Source of the DNA: Marinihelvus fidelis
GTDB taxonomy: Bacteria > Pseudomonadota > Gammaproteobacteria > Xanthomonadales > SZUA-36
Direction: 5' to 3'
Assembly (NCBI RefSeq): GCF_008725655.1
Contig: NZ_VYXP01000001.1
Location: 276,120 to 340,119, forward strand
DNA length: 64,000 bases
Positions 1-8,807 of the stretch are shown piece by piece. Position 1 is the stretch's first letter. Each line of letters starts with the position of its first letter. Both the position numbers and the translations under genes were made by a program. The notes under the pieces are model-generated. The model ran no database searches. It saw only the letters and a list, made by a program, of their open reading frames with translations, and was not told the DNA's origin.

Positions 1-56
1 CCTGACACAACAAGTACCCGCGGCCTGAAGCGCGCGGGACGGAGGAAGATGACACC

Positions 57-1028
57 GTGACTACCATCAGCGAATTCGTTCACCACCACTACCGGCACTT
101 CAACGCCGCCGCCCTGATCGACGCCGCCGACGCCTATGTCCGGCACGTGGAAGACGGTGGGGTGATGTTCATGACCCTGGCCGGCGCCATGAGCACGGCC
201 GAACTGGGCCTGTCGCTGGCGGAAATGATCCGCCAGGGCAAGGTGCACGCCATTTGCTGCACCGGCGCCAACCTGGAAGAGGACATGTTCAACCTGGTGG
301 CGCACGACCACTACGTTCGCGTGCCCAACTACCGCGAACTGACGGCCGACGACGAAGAAGCGCTGCTGGCGCGGCACCTGAACCGGGTCACCGACACCTG
401 CATCCCGGAAGAAGAGGCCATCCGCCGCATCGAGGACGTGATCCTGGAGGTCTGGCAGGCCGCCGACCAGGCCGGCGAGGCGTATTTCCCGCACGAATTC
501 ATGTACCAGGTGCTGCGCTCCGGCAAGCTGGACAAATTCCACCAGATCGACCCGACGGACAGCTGGCTGGTGGCCGCCTGCGAGGCCAACCTGCCGATTA
601 TCGTGCCGGGCTGGGAAGACTCCACGCTGGGCAATATCTATGCCTCGCACTGCATCAACGGTGACATCGGCAACGTGCACACGGTCAAGGGCGGCATCCA
701 GTACATGATGATGCTGGCGGAATGGTACGAGCAGACCGCGAAGATGTCGTCCATCGGTTTCTTCCAGATCGGTGGCGGTATTGCCGGCGACTTCCCGATC
801 TGCGTGGTGCCGATGCTGGAGCAGGACCTGCTGAAGACCGATACCCCGCGCTGGGGCTATTTCTGCCAGATCAGCGATTCCACCACCAGCTACGGCTCGT
901 ATTCGGGCGCGGTGCCGAACGAGAAGATCACCTGGGGCAAGCTGTCGGCGGACACGCCCAAGTTCATCATCGAGTCGGACGCGACCATCGTCGCGCCGCT
1001 GGTCTTTGCCTGCGTGCTGGGTCAATGA
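57..1028 (+). CDS. Deoxyhypusine synthase-like protein (polyamine aminobutyl transferase family)
   Basis: A 323-residue homologue of deoxyhypusine synthase, which in eukaryotes uses NAD to move the aminobutyl group of spermidine onto a lysine of eIF5A. The C-terminal block PNEKITWGKL (about 287-296) matches the family active-site region and keeps the lysine that forms the enzyme intermediate (K295 here). Bacteria have no eIF5A, so the substrate is more likely a free amine such as putrescine or another polyamine (inference, supported by the polyamine operon). The start is a GTG: GGAGGA lies at 41-46, an in-frame stop is at 3-5, and the nearby ATG at 49 opens a frame that stops at once. The gene overlaps speA by 4 bases (ATGA), so translation is probably coupled. 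Family is secure; the reaction is not. Confidence 0.88.
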   Translation: MTTISEFVHHHYRHFNAAALIDAADAYVRHVEDGGVMFMTLAGAMSTAELGLSLAEMIRQGKVHAICCTGANLEEDMFNLVAHDHYVRVPNYRELTADDEEALLARHLNRVTDTCIPEEEAIRRIEDVILEVWQAADQAGEAYFPHEFMYQVLRSGKLDKFHQIDPTDSWLVAACEANLPIIVPGWEDSTLGNIYASHCINGDIGNVHTVKGGIQYMMMLAEWYEQTAKMSSIGFFQIGGGIAGDFPICVVPMLEQDLLKTDTPRWGYFCQISDSTTSYGSYSGAVPNEKITWGKLSADTPKFIIESDATIVAPLVFACVLGQ

Positions 1029-2992
1029 ATGACATGAACGAACCCTGGGGCGTAGAGGACGCCGCCGACTACTACCGCGTGGACGCCTGGGGCGACGGTT
1101 TCTTCGTCGTCAACGCCCGTGGCCACATGGCGGTGCGCCCGCATGGTGATGACACGCTGCAGATCGACATCCAGGACATCCTGGCGGAACTGCGCGACCG
1201 CGGCATTCGCTTTCCGGCACTGCTGCGATTCCAGGACGTGCTGCGCGCGCGGGTCGGCCGCCTGAACCGCGCCTTCATCGAGGCCATCGAGGAAGCGGGT
1301 TACGACAACGTCTACCACACGGTCTACCCGATCAAGGTGAACCAGCTGCACGAGGTGGTCGAGGAAGTGCTCGACGCCGGCAAGCCCTATGGCCTGGGCC
1401 TGGAGTGCGGCTCGCGCGCGGAACTGGTGGCCACGCTGGCGCACCTGGAGTCCGACGAGACACTGTTGCTGTGCAACGGCGTCAAGGACCGCTCCATGCT
1501 GTCGCTGATCCTGTCCAGCCAGCGGCTGGGCAAGAACGTGATCCCGATCATGGAGAAGTACGCCGAGTTCGAGGAACTGGTGCACCTGGCCGACGAGGCC
1601 GACCAGGCCACGCAGTTTGGCGTACGCATCCGCCTGCGAACGTCGGGTTCCGGTAAATGGGCCGACTCCGGCGGTTACCAGTCCAAGTTCGGCATTTCGC
1701 TGCCGGAACTGATGCGCGTGGTCGACGTATTGCGCGACAGCGACCAGGGCCACCGGCTGGCGCTGCTGCATTTCCACCTGGGCAGCCAGATCAGCGAGAT
1801 CCCGCAGCTGCGCCAGGCGGCGCGCGAGCTGGCGCACATCTACGCCGAGCTGATCGGCCTGGGCCTGCCGATCCGCTATATCGATGTCGGCGGCGGCCTG
1901 GGTGTGAACTACACCGACGCCTCGGAAGAGGGCGGCATCCGCTACAGCCTGAACGAATACGCCAACGCCGTCGTGTACGCCATCAAGGAGGTCTGCGACG
2001 AGCGCGAGGTGCCACACCCGGTGCTGGTCTCGGAAAGCGGCCGCGCGATCACGGCGCATCACTCGGTGCTGGTGATCGAGACCATCGACGCCTACCGCAA
2101 GAACAACGCCGACGCCGAGCCCGAGCTGCCCGGGGACGCGCACCGTATCGCGGAGAACCTGGACCGCACCCTGGCCTGGCTGCGCGACACCGAGGCCGGC
2201 CAGGCCAGCGTCGCCGAGGTCATCGAGGCCTACCACGACGTGGTCGACAACCAGGAAGAGGCGGCCACGCTGTTCGCCATGGGCTATTTGTCGCTGGAGC
2301 AGAACGCCACCATCGAGCGCATGTACTGGAGCAGCTGCACGGCGGTGCTGGAGCACCTGCGCGCGCTCGACCCCGAGTACGCGCCGCCGGAGGTGCAGCA
2401 GCTCGAGGAATTGCTGGTGGACCAGTACCTGGTGGATTTCTCCGTGTTCCAGTCCATGCTGGACCACTGGGCGATCGAGCAGCCGTTCCCGGTGGTGCCG
2501 CTGGCGCGGCTGGATGAACGCCCGACCCGCCGCGGCATGCTGGTCGACCTGACCTGCGATTCGGACGGCAAGATGACGCAGTACGTCACCGCCGACGAGG
2601 ACAAGAAATTCGTCCGCCTGCACCCGCTGAACCCGGGCGAGGCCTACCCGCTGGGCATTTTCCTGATGGGTGCCTACCAGGACATCATGGGCGATTCGCA
2701 CAACCTGTTCGGCCGGGTTTCCGAGGCGCACATTTACGCCGACGCCGAGGAAGACGGCAATTTCTGGATCGAGAAGGTCATCCCCGGCCAGAAGGTCGAG
2801 GACATCCTGGCCCAGGTGCAGTACTTCCCCAACGACCTGCACCGGCGCATGCAGCAGCAGGTCAAGCAGAAGATCGACGCGGGCGAGATGCGGCCGAAGC
2901 GCGGCATGGAGATTCTCGACCAGTACAAGGCGGCGTTCGCGGAGGAGACCTACCTGGTCAACGCCCGCGTGCCGCGCAAAGCAGAGGAGTAG
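1025..2992 (+). CDS. speA: Biosynthetic arginine decarboxylase
   Basis: A 655-residue PLP enzyme of the alanine-racemase-fold (group IV) decarboxylase family, converting arginine to agmatine; E. coli SpeA is about the same length. The PLP lysine is in YPIKVNQ (K104), the glycine-rich phosphate-binding loop is DVGGGLGV, and the C-terminal active-site cysteine is in DLTCDSDGK. The open frame runs further upstream, but that part lies inside the preceding gene in another frame. The ATG at 1025, overlapping the previous stop as ATGA, gives the normal N-terminus; a second ATG at 1034 is possible. With the downstream amidohydrolase it supplies putrescine through agmatine. The intermediate enzyme, agmatine deiminase (AguA), is not in this window and may lie upstream of it. 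Confidence 0.96.
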   Translation: MNDMNEPWGVEDAADYYRVDAWGDGFFVVNARGHMAVRPHGDDTLQIDIQDILAELRDRGIRFPALLRFQDVLRARVGRLNRAFIEAIEEAGYDNVYHTVYPIKVNQLHEVVEEVLDAGKPYGLGLECGSRAELVATLAHLESDETLLLCNGVKDRSMLSLILSSQRLGKNVIPIMEKYAEFEELVHLADEADQATQFGVRIRLRTSGSGKWADSGGYQSKFGISLPELMRVVDVLRDSDQGHRLALLHFHLGSQISEIPQLRQAARELAHIYAELIGLGLPIRYIDVGGGLGVNYTDASEEGGIRYSLNEYANAVVYAIKEVCDEREVPHPVLVSESGRAITAHHSVLVIETIDAYRKNNADAEPELPGDAHRIAENLDRTLAWLRDTEAGQASVAEVIEAYHDVVDNQEEAATLFAMGYLSLEQNATIERMYWSSCTAVLEHLRALDPEYAPPEVQQLEELLVDQYLVDFSVFQSMLDHWAIEQPFPVVPLARLDERPTRRGMLVDLTCDSDGKMTQYVTADEDKKFVRLHPLNPGEAYPLGIFLMGAYQDIMGDSHNLFGRVSEAHIYADAEEDGNFWIEKVIPGQKVEDILAQVQYFPNDLHRRMQQQVKQKIDAGEMRPKRGMEILDQYKAAFAEETYLVNARVPRKAEE

Positions 2993-2996
2993 GACC

Positions 2997-3887
2997 ATGG
3001 CAGAACGCCTGTTGAAGGCCGGATTCGTGCAGATGAGCATGGGCGACGACGTCGAGGCCAACACCACGAAGGCGCTGGCGATGACCCGCGAGGCCATCGA
3101 CCAGGGCGCGAAAGTGGTTTGCCTGCCGGAGCTGTTCCGCTCGCGCTACTTCTGCCAGACCGAGGACGACGCCCATTACGCGCTGGCCGAGGCGATTCCC
3201 GGCGCGACCACCGACGCGTTCGCGGCACTCGCCGCCGAGCACGACGTGGCCATCGTCGCCAGCCTGTTCGAGGCGCGCGCACCCGGCCTGTACCACAACA
3301 CCACCGCGGTGCTGGACGGTGCCAACGGCTACGCCGGCAAGTATCGCAAGATGCATATCCCGGATGACCCGCGCTATTACGAGAAGTACTACTTCACGCC
3401 GGGCGACCTGGGCTTCAGGAACTTCTCCACCCGCCACGGCGAGCTGGGCGTACTGATCTGCTGGGACCAGTGGTACCCGGAAGCGGCCCGCGCCACCGCG
3501 CTGCTGGGCTCGGAGATCCTGTTCTACCCCACGGCGATTGGCTGGCACCCGGAAGAGAAGGACCAGGTGGGCGCCGCGCAGCACCAGGCCTGGCAGACCA
3601 TGCAGCGCTCACACGCCATCGCCAACGGCTGCTACGTGATGGCCGTCAATCGCATGGGTTTCGAGCCTGACCCCGCCAGCGACGGCGGCATCGAGTTCTG
3701 GGGCCGCAGCTTTATCGCCGCCCCGGATGGCACGGTGGTCATCGAGGCACCGGCCGACGAGGAATGCGTGCTGGTCGCCGAGCTGGACCTGTCCGCGATC
3801 GCCCGCCAGCGCCACGGCTGGCCGTTCTTCCGCGACCGTCGCATCGACGCCTACGAGAACATCGGCAAGCGCTTCGCGCGCGACTGA
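2997..3887 (+). CDS. aguB: N-carbamoylputrescine amidohydrolase
   Basis: A 296-residue nitrilase-superfamily amidase expected to hydrolyse N-carbamoylputrescine to putrescine, CO2 and ammonia in the cytoplasm. The catalytic triad is visible: E45 in LPELF, K118 in KYRKMHIP and C155 in LICWDQWYPE. The pattern WDQWYPEAAR and the N-terminal LPELFRSRYFCQ are typical of AguB rather than of other nitrilases. The ATG at 2997 sits 5 bases after the speA stop, with GAGGAG at 2984-2989 as ribosome binding site. It closes the polyamine operon. A longer upstream open frame is only read-through of a speA shadow frame. Confidence 0.95.
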   Translation: MAERLLKAGFVQMSMGDDVEANTTKALAMTREAIDQGAKVVCLPELFRSRYFCQTEDDAHYALAEAIPGATTDAFAALAAEHDVAIVASLFEARAPGLYHNTTAVLDGANGYAGKYRKMHIPDDPRYYEKYYFTPGDLGFRNFSTRHGELGVLICWDQWYPEAARATALLGSEILFYPTAIGWHPEEKDQVGAAQHQAWQTMQRSHAIANGCYVMAVNRMGFEPDPASDGGIEFWGRSFIAAPDGTVVIEAPADEECVLVAELDLSAIARQRHGWPFFRDRRIDAYENIGKRFARD

Positions 3888-3902
3888 CGGGTTGATTCCG
3901 AG

Positions 3903-3931
3903 ATAAAAAGCGGCAGCCCGAAGACTGCCGC
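3903..3931 (-). terminator. Rho-independent terminator of the 3987-6518 gene
   Basis: Arms GCGGCAG (3910-3916) and CTGCCGC (3925-3931) form a perfect 7-bp stem with an 8-base loop. On the minus strand the stem is followed by TTTTTATCT. It lies 56 bases past the stop codon of the minus-strand gene; on the plus strand no U-run follows, so it serves the minus gene. Confidence 0.75.
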
Positions 3932-3986
3932 CAGGAGTGCGGCTGGCGAGTGACCCCGCCAGCCCGTTGGTGCCGTTGAGCCCGAC

Positions 3987-6518
3987 TCAGTCGTCGTCCT
4001 CTTCGTTTTCGGAGCAATGTCCGGGGCCGATCTCGCCATTGTTGTAGCGATCCAGCGTGTTGGCCCACTGACGCATCTGCCAGTCGGAGGCCACTGCACA
4101 GCTGGCACCCGGGGCGGGTTTTTTACTCTTGCCGCCCTTGCCCTGTGTTGTTTCCTGGCCCCAGGGTTCGCAAGCCTCGAAGACCAGCAAACCGTTGGCC
4201 AAGGCATCGTCAACTTCAGGCGTGGAGCTGGCCTCGTTGAGATGGTTCATGTACGCAGCGATCCACTGGTGCGCCAGCTGGATATAGGCGTTGCCACCGC
4301 GCGGGGGCGTCCACATGATGTCGTGCCAGCTCAGCCCGCTCAGGAAGAAGGGCGTATCTTCACCGACCAATGCCCAGGTCTCGTCGTACGGCGCCGGGCC
4401 GTAGGCGGAGTGGGTCTTCCAGTAGCCCTGGGTCAGGGTGCAACCGAACACGCACTCGCTGTTTTGCACCAGCGTGGAGACGATATCGTAGGCCAGAGGC
4501 TCGCCTTCCGGCGCATTGGCCGGCAGGATGACATTCGGTTCCACGAACGGGAACACGAAGGCTTCGTTGTCGACCAGCAGTTCGCATACGGGCTCTTCCA
4601 GGTCCTTGGAGCCGACCGGGAACCAGATCGTCTCATAGGTGTAGCCGAACTCTGCCGGGGCATCGTAGTAACACAGCGATGGATCACCGACCAGGGCACC
4701 TTCCAGCATCAGCAGCTCATCGTCTTCGAAGACGCCCTCAACACTCAGCACATCCCAAACATCCACGCAGGCATTAACCTTCATCGTGGGGTTAGCCATG
4801 TTGAAGTCAGCCGTGCCCTGGTAGTTGGTCGTGCCTGTTGGAGAACCAACACCCGTTGCATCGTAAGCGTAGTTCTGCTGAGTTGCCGTTGCCGTGTTGG
4901 TGCCCGGGGTTGAGCCGTTACTGTCGCCTGAGTAGGTGCAGTCCAACGTGCCGCCAGCCGCTATGACCCAAGGCGCATCGGAACCACAATCGACGTCACC
5001 CGTTCCGCCTGTAAATACATCCGAAAGGCCGTTGATAGTGGCGGGAATGGTTGCCGGGTTGCTCACGGTAATGTCACCGGAAAGGCTCCAGTCACTGTCG
5101 GTGTACGGCGGTTCGTCGAGGTCGACGAAAACGCTGTAATCCAGTTCGTAAGACTGGCCTTCCATGACGCGGATTGGCTCGTCGTCGTTGAGCAGCTTGT
5201 CCACGGTCCAGTGATACTCCCGTGTGAATGCCGGGTCTGCCGTCTTGGACACGTCGAGCGCGTAGCAGGTCAGCATCACCGACTCCATTGACGTCTGGCC
5301 AGTTTCGACGATGGTAGCGGTGTTGCTCTTGCTGCCACTGTTGCCTGATACCGTGACGCCGATATCGGAGCAGTCCAGGGTGCGCGTGTAACTGCTGCTG
5401 CAGCCGTCACCGCTGGAGGTTGCACCGTCGGTGGTCGTGCACGTGCCAAGTGGCTCAACGGCGCCGCCGTCGAACTGGTCCTGCACGCTGACCGTGGTGT
5501 CGTACTCGTTAACCGGCGGGCTGCCGAACGTGAAGTCGTTGCCAAACTGTACGCTGCCGGTCTCTCCACCCTCGAACATGTAGTTGATGGTGGCCGTATT
5601 GATGCCGGGCGTGCCGTCGCTGTCCGCCGTGTAGGCACAGGCCAGGTCAGCGCCCGGAATGACCACGATGTTCAACGCCACAGGGGAGGGCATGGGCCCG
5701 CCGCCGCAGTCAATCATCACGTTTGAGCTGCCCGGGAAGCTGTCGGCCACCTGGGTCACTGTCACATTCACATCACCGGTGTTGGTGCCGACAATCAGGC
5801 CGGTCACGGTGTGGTTGATGTCTTCGTAACCGTTCGGCTCGACGTCGACCGTGTAGTCGTAGGCCTGTGAATCGCCGAAGAAGATGCTTGCGGCTGCCGG
5901 CGTCACCGACTTTTCGATGGTCCACTTGTACTGGCGATCATAGTTGCCAACAGCAGTCTTACCGGCGCCGAAGCGCGGATCCGGCCGAATGACCGGTGTG
6001 CCACAGGTGCCGCCATTGGTGCCTACGCGATCCAGGTACCAGTCAATCACTTCGACCGTCTCACCATCGGTAAAGCCAGCCGGAAGCGCCGTGGTCGGTG
6101 AAGTCAGGTCGTAGGATCCGAAATACTCGTCGTACCAGTCCAGGTCAACCCTGGCCGTGTTGTCCGACAGGTCGTCGGAGCAGGACAGGTGCCAAAGGCC
6201 GTTTGACGCGTGGCCGTCCAGCGCGTAATAGCCGGGCAGGGCCCGGTTCCACTGAGATCCACCGCCGCCGCCACTGCCCGGAAAGACGATATTGTTGAAC
6301 GTTTGGGTGTGGATATTGCCGTCGGAGTCCCTGAACTTGATGAAGCCGTTGAATGCCGTTTGTGCCCAGGCGGTTGGGGAAAGCGCCGCCAGGGCCAGAA
6401 AGAGTGCTGCCATAAGGCCAGCGGGTTCAATAAGGCGACGCCAGCCATGCCGCCAATCTTTAGCCCCCTGGATATGCTGCTCAGCACGGCAAAGTTTCTT
6501 ACTCGATTGAATGCTCAT
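3987..6518 (-). CDS. Large secreted protein with repeated Ig-like domains and a C-terminal GYWKTH module
   Basis: An 843-residue exported protein of unknown function. The start at 6518 follows GGGAG on the minus strand with 6-base spacing; an upstream in-frame ATG (6593) lacks such a site. The signal peptide is unusually long: about 30 polar and basic residues, then a hydrophobic core (about 33-47) and likely cleavage after TAWA (about 52). At least two long repeats follow the same plan: YKWTIEKS or YHWTVDKL, then DYTVDV/DYSVFV, a Val-Asx-Pro/Gly segment, a CGG/CGS cysteine and a closing CAYTADSDG/CTYSGDSNG plus NTAT. These resemble Ig-like folds of bacterial surface proteins. The C-terminal module starts CTLTQGYWKTH, a motif I recall from many secreted bacterial proteins without known role. 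The end is acidic (EEDDD). No anchor or sorting signal is recognised. Confidence 0.7.
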   Translation of the reverse strand: MSIQSSKKLCRAEQHIQGAKDWRHGWRRLIEPAGLMAALFLALAALSPTAWAQTAFNGFIKFRDSDGNIHTQTFNNIVFPGSGGGGGSQWNRALPGYYALDGHASNGLWHLSCSDDLSDNTARVDLDWYDEYFGSYDLTSPTTALPAGFTDGETVEVIDWYLDRVGTNGGTCGTPVIRPDPRFGAGKTAVGNYDRQYKWTIEKSVTPAAASIFFGDSQAYDYTVDVEPNGYEDINHTVTGLIVGTNTGDVNVTVTQVADSFPGSSNVMIDCGGGPMPSPVALNIVVIPGADLACAYTADSDGTPGINTATINYMFEGGETGSVQFGNDFTFGSPPVNEYDTTVSVQDQFDGGAVEPLGTCTTTDGATSSGDGCSSSYTRTLDCSDIGVTVSGNSGSKSNTATIVETGQTSMESVMLTCYALDVSKTADPAFTREYHWTVDKLLNDDEPIRVMEGQSYELDYSVFVDLDEPPYTDSDWSLSGDITVSNPATIPATINGLSDVFTGGTGDVDCGSDAPWVIAAGGTLDCTYSGDSNGSTPGTNTATATQQNYAYDATGVGSPTGTTNYQGTADFNMANPTMKVNACVDVWDVLSVEGVFEDDELLMLEGALVGDPSLCYYDAPAEFGYTYETIWFPVGSKDLEEPVCELLVDNEAFVFPFVEPNVILPANAPEGEPLAYDIVSTLVQNSECVFGCTLTQGYWKTHSAYGPAPYDETWALVGEDTPFFLSGLSWHDIMWTPPRGGNAYIQLAHQWIAAYMNHLNEASSTPEVDDALANGLLVFEACEPWGQETTQGKGGKSKKPAPGASCAVASDWQMRQWANTLDRYNNGEIGPGHCSENEEDDD

Positions 6519-6983
6519 CGAAAACTCCCAATGCGTCTGACTGAACCCGTTCCGGGTTCGGTCCGAGACTGTAATCGGGAAGTGAATCGGCACCCTTTGA
6601 CGGGGCCGTGGTTGCCAGTTGCCAGGCGCTCACGAACGTCCCTGCCGACGGGGGTGGCATGTCAGGACCTGCTCACCTCCCACCTTCCCGGAAGTCATGC
6701 ACGAGCTAGTCCTTGTGCCCGAATGAATTTCGGACTTTTCCGAGCCGGCTCACTTTCCCAGTGCGCTTTGATATGACTTGGGATGCGTGGCTCGAAGTGA
6801 AGTCGTATGTACAGGTATAGGAAACGTTTAGTTACTTTGCAACGTAAATTTATATTCAGTTCATCTTGTTTTCGTTGCCAGGCCTGTCGGTGAAAAACCC
6901 TGAAAAGTAAGTCGTCTGCCTGAATTGCGCCTGAATCTCCCGGTACCATGGGCTAATGAGGGTTTGATGGGAGAGCCAAAGTG
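6519..6983. promoter_or_regulatory. 465-bp gene-free region between divergent genes, with a candidate minus-strand promoter
   Basis: No convincing gene lies here. The part from about 6780 to 6890 is clearly AT-richer than its surroundings, as expected of a promoter zone. On the minus strand TTGCAA (6842-6837), a 17-base spacer and TATACC (6819-6814) form a candidate -35/-10 pair for the secreted protein. It would leave a leader of almost 300 bases. I see no good promoter for the plus-strand gene at 6984. Confidence 0.4.
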
Positions 6984-7592
6984 ATGAGCGAAAAGCGGGC
7001 CAAAGTGACATTTTCGACGTCGCAAAGCTGGCGTGTCATGGCCTGGAGCATGGTCGGTGTTTTACTGGTGTTGCCGGCCATCGCCATGCGCTTCACCGAC
7101 GAAGTGAACTGGAGCCTGGGCGACTTCATCTTTGCGGCGGTGCTCCTGATCAGCACGGGCCTGGCCATCGAGGTCGGCCTGCGGCTTTCTCGCACTGGCC
7201 TGTACCGATCCGGCGTCACGGTCGCCGCCGTGACGGCCTTGCTCCTGGTCTGGATCAATGGCGCCGTCGGCATCATCGGCAACGAGGACAACCCCGCCAA
7301 CCTGGCCTACCTGGGCGTGCTGGGTTCTGCCCTGGCCGGCACACTGCTGGCGAAGTTCCAGGCCCGTGGCATGGCGCGGGCGCTGTTCACGACGGCGTGC
7401 GCCCATGCGGCAGTCATGATCGCAGCGCCGGTACTCGAATGGGGCCCGCCCGGCGAGCCCGCTATTCGAACCGCGTGTGTCAACGCGGTGTTCGTCATGC
7501 TCTGGTGCCTGGCCGCCGGCCTGTTCTGGCGCGCGGACCGCAAGTCGACCGGCGGACTGCCCGGCTCAGAACGTCCAGGCCGCGCCGATTGA
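6984..7592 (+). CDS. Multi-pass inner membrane protein
   Basis: A 202-residue hydrophobic protein with about five predicted membrane segments (roughly residues 18-35, 43-62, 75-95, 105-125 and 165-185). A hallmark stretch FTDEVNWSLGDFIFA sits in the first loop and second helix; I recall similar small membrane proteins annotated only as conserved hypothetical in marine and soil gammaproteobacteria. The ATG at 6984 has GGGAGAG at 6969-6975; a GTG directly before it (6981) is the alternative. The C-terminus overlaps the convergent beta-barrel gene by 27 bases. No function can be assigned. Confidence 0.7.
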   Translation: MSEKRAKVTFSTSQSWRVMAWSMVGVLLVLPAIAMRFTDEVNWSLGDFIFAAVLLISTGLAIEVGLRLSRTGLYRSGVTVAAVTALLLVWINGAVGIIGNEDNPANLAYLGVLGSALAGTLLAKFQARGMARALFTTACAHAAVMIAAPVLEWGPPGEPAIRTACVNAVFVMLWCLAAGLFWRADRKSTGGLPGSERPGRAD

Positions 7593-8111
7593 CAGCAACG
7601 ACAGGTCGGACAGGCGTGAGCTGTCGATGTCGAAGTATTCGTACTCTGCGCGGACTTCAACGGAGCTGAAGGTCAGGCGCGCGCCGATGCCGTAGGCGGG
7701 GTCGGTGCCGTCCTGCCCGCTGCCCGCGTCCCAGTCGGCGATGCCGGCCTTGGCGAAGAAGCCGATAAAGCCAAGGTCGAGGCCGGCCACGCCGAAGCCG
7801 GCCAGCGCGCTGGTGTCGTAACTGTAGTGGCGCGTCGAGGTTCCGACGTACGTATCGCTGAAAGTACCGAAATCGATGTATTCGCCTTCGATCGCCAGGT
7901 TGATGAAGGTGATATCGAAGTTATAGCCGCCAAAGACCTTCCACGCGGAGTCGTCTTCGCTGCCGCAGCAGTCCATATCCACGTACGACTGGCCGATACT
8001 GCCGCCGATGTAGGCGCCGGAATCGGCGGCCACTGAGCCGCTGAAGAGCAGCGCGGCGAACGGTGCCAGTACCGCGGTCGCCTTGGTGATTGATTTCGGG
8101 TTGAAAGCCAT
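7566..8111 (-). CDS. Small outer-membrane beta-barrel protein
   Basis: A 181-residue exported protein. A signal peptide ends about SVAA-DS (residue 29). The rest alternates hydrophobic and polar residues in short strands: AYIGGSIGQSYVDM, WKVFGGYNF, INLAIEGEYIDFG, VEVRAEYEYFDI. It ends in WTF, the terminal aromatic expected for BAM-dependent insertion. This matches OmpA-like/opacity-type eight-stranded barrels. AGGAGG precedes the ATG on the minus strand. The frame stays open far upstream of the ATG through the yajQ region, but that part is not coding. Its own function (adhesin, stress barrel) is unknown. Confidence 0.82.
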   Translation of the reverse strand: MAFNPKSITKATAVLAPFAALLFSGSVAADSGAYIGGSIGQSYVDMDCCGSEDDSAWKVFGGYNFDITFINLAIEGEYIDFGTFSDTYVGTSTRHYSYDTSALAGFGVAGLDLGFIGFFAKAGIADWDAGSGQDGTDPAYGIGARLTFSSVEVRAEYEYFDIDSSRLSDLSLLSIGAAWTF

Positions 8112-8185
8112 GGTCGTGCCTCCTTGCAGGGGAATGCGGGTTCGTCCGGCGTAGTGTAGCCGGGCAAGATGAACGTTCTCTGAAT

Positions 8186-8668
8186 TCAGTCGCGGAAGTT
8201 CTTGAACTGCAGCGGCAGGCCGTAGTCTTCGGCCTTCAGCGCGGCGATGGCCGTTTGCAGGTCGTCGCGTTTCTTGCCGGTGACGCGCAGCTGGTCGCCC
8301 TGGATCTGCGCTTGGACTTTCAGCTTGGCATCTTTCAGGTGCTTGACCATCTTCTTGGCCTCGGCGGTTTCGATGCCCTCGCGCAGGGTGATGCCCTGTT
8401 TGGCCGTTTTCAGCTGGATGACCGGTTCGCCGCGTTCCAGGCAGCTGATGTCGATGCCGCGCTTGACCAGCTTGTTGCAGAGGATGTCGTACATCTGGTC
8501 GAGCTGGAATTCGGACTCGGTATTCATGCTGACCAGGTTGCCGTCCAGTTCGAAGTTGGAGCCGGTGCCCTTGAAGTCGAAGCGGGTGGTGACTTCGCGA
8601 TTGGCCTGGTCCACGGCGTTGCTGAGTTCGTGGTGGTCGAGTTCGGAGACGACGTCGAATGAGGGCAC
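8186..8668 (-). CDS. yajQ: YajQ-family nucleotide-binding protein
   Basis: A 160-residue cytoplasmic protein matching YajQ along its whole length (E. coli 163 residues): PSFDVVSELDHHELSNAV at the start, TRFDFKGT, and the C-terminal VTGKKRDDLQTAIAALK and LPLQFKNFRD. The family binds RNA or nucleotides; a Xanthomonas member was reported to bind cyclic di-GMP. The family N-terminus fixes the start at the GTG (8668), with AGGAAC upstream; no ATG gives that N-terminus. It is divergent from the helicase gene, with about 140 bases between them. Confidence 0.95.
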   Translation of the reverse strand: MPSFDVVSELDHHELSNAVDQANREVTTRFDFKGTGSNFELDGNLVSMNTESEFQLDQMYDILCNKLVKRGIDISCLERGEPVIQLKTAKQGITLREGIETAEAKKMVKHLKDAKLKVQAQIQGDQLRVTGKKRDDLQTAIAALKAEDYGLPLQFKNFRD

Positions 8669-8807
8669 GGGCGGGTTCCTGGTGGGTAAACGCATATTTT
8701 GCCACCATCGCCGGCCAGCGACCATTCGTTGCGCAGTGGCCGGACAAGGTAGAATGGGGGTTCTTACGTCCGACGCTGGCTTCCTGGCGTCCTGCCCGGG
8801 AACCACG

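Noticed and set aside
1022..3097. Long minus-strand open frame opposite speA
   Set aside because: High GC makes long antisense frames common. The protein is low-complexity, rich in His, Gln, Val and Leu, with no motif, while the plus strand gives a full SpeA.
6695..6949. 84-residue minus-strand frame in the promoter region at 6.7-6.9 kb
   Set aside because: It crosses the AT-rich stretch and candidate promoter, lacks a ribosome site and has no recognisable features.
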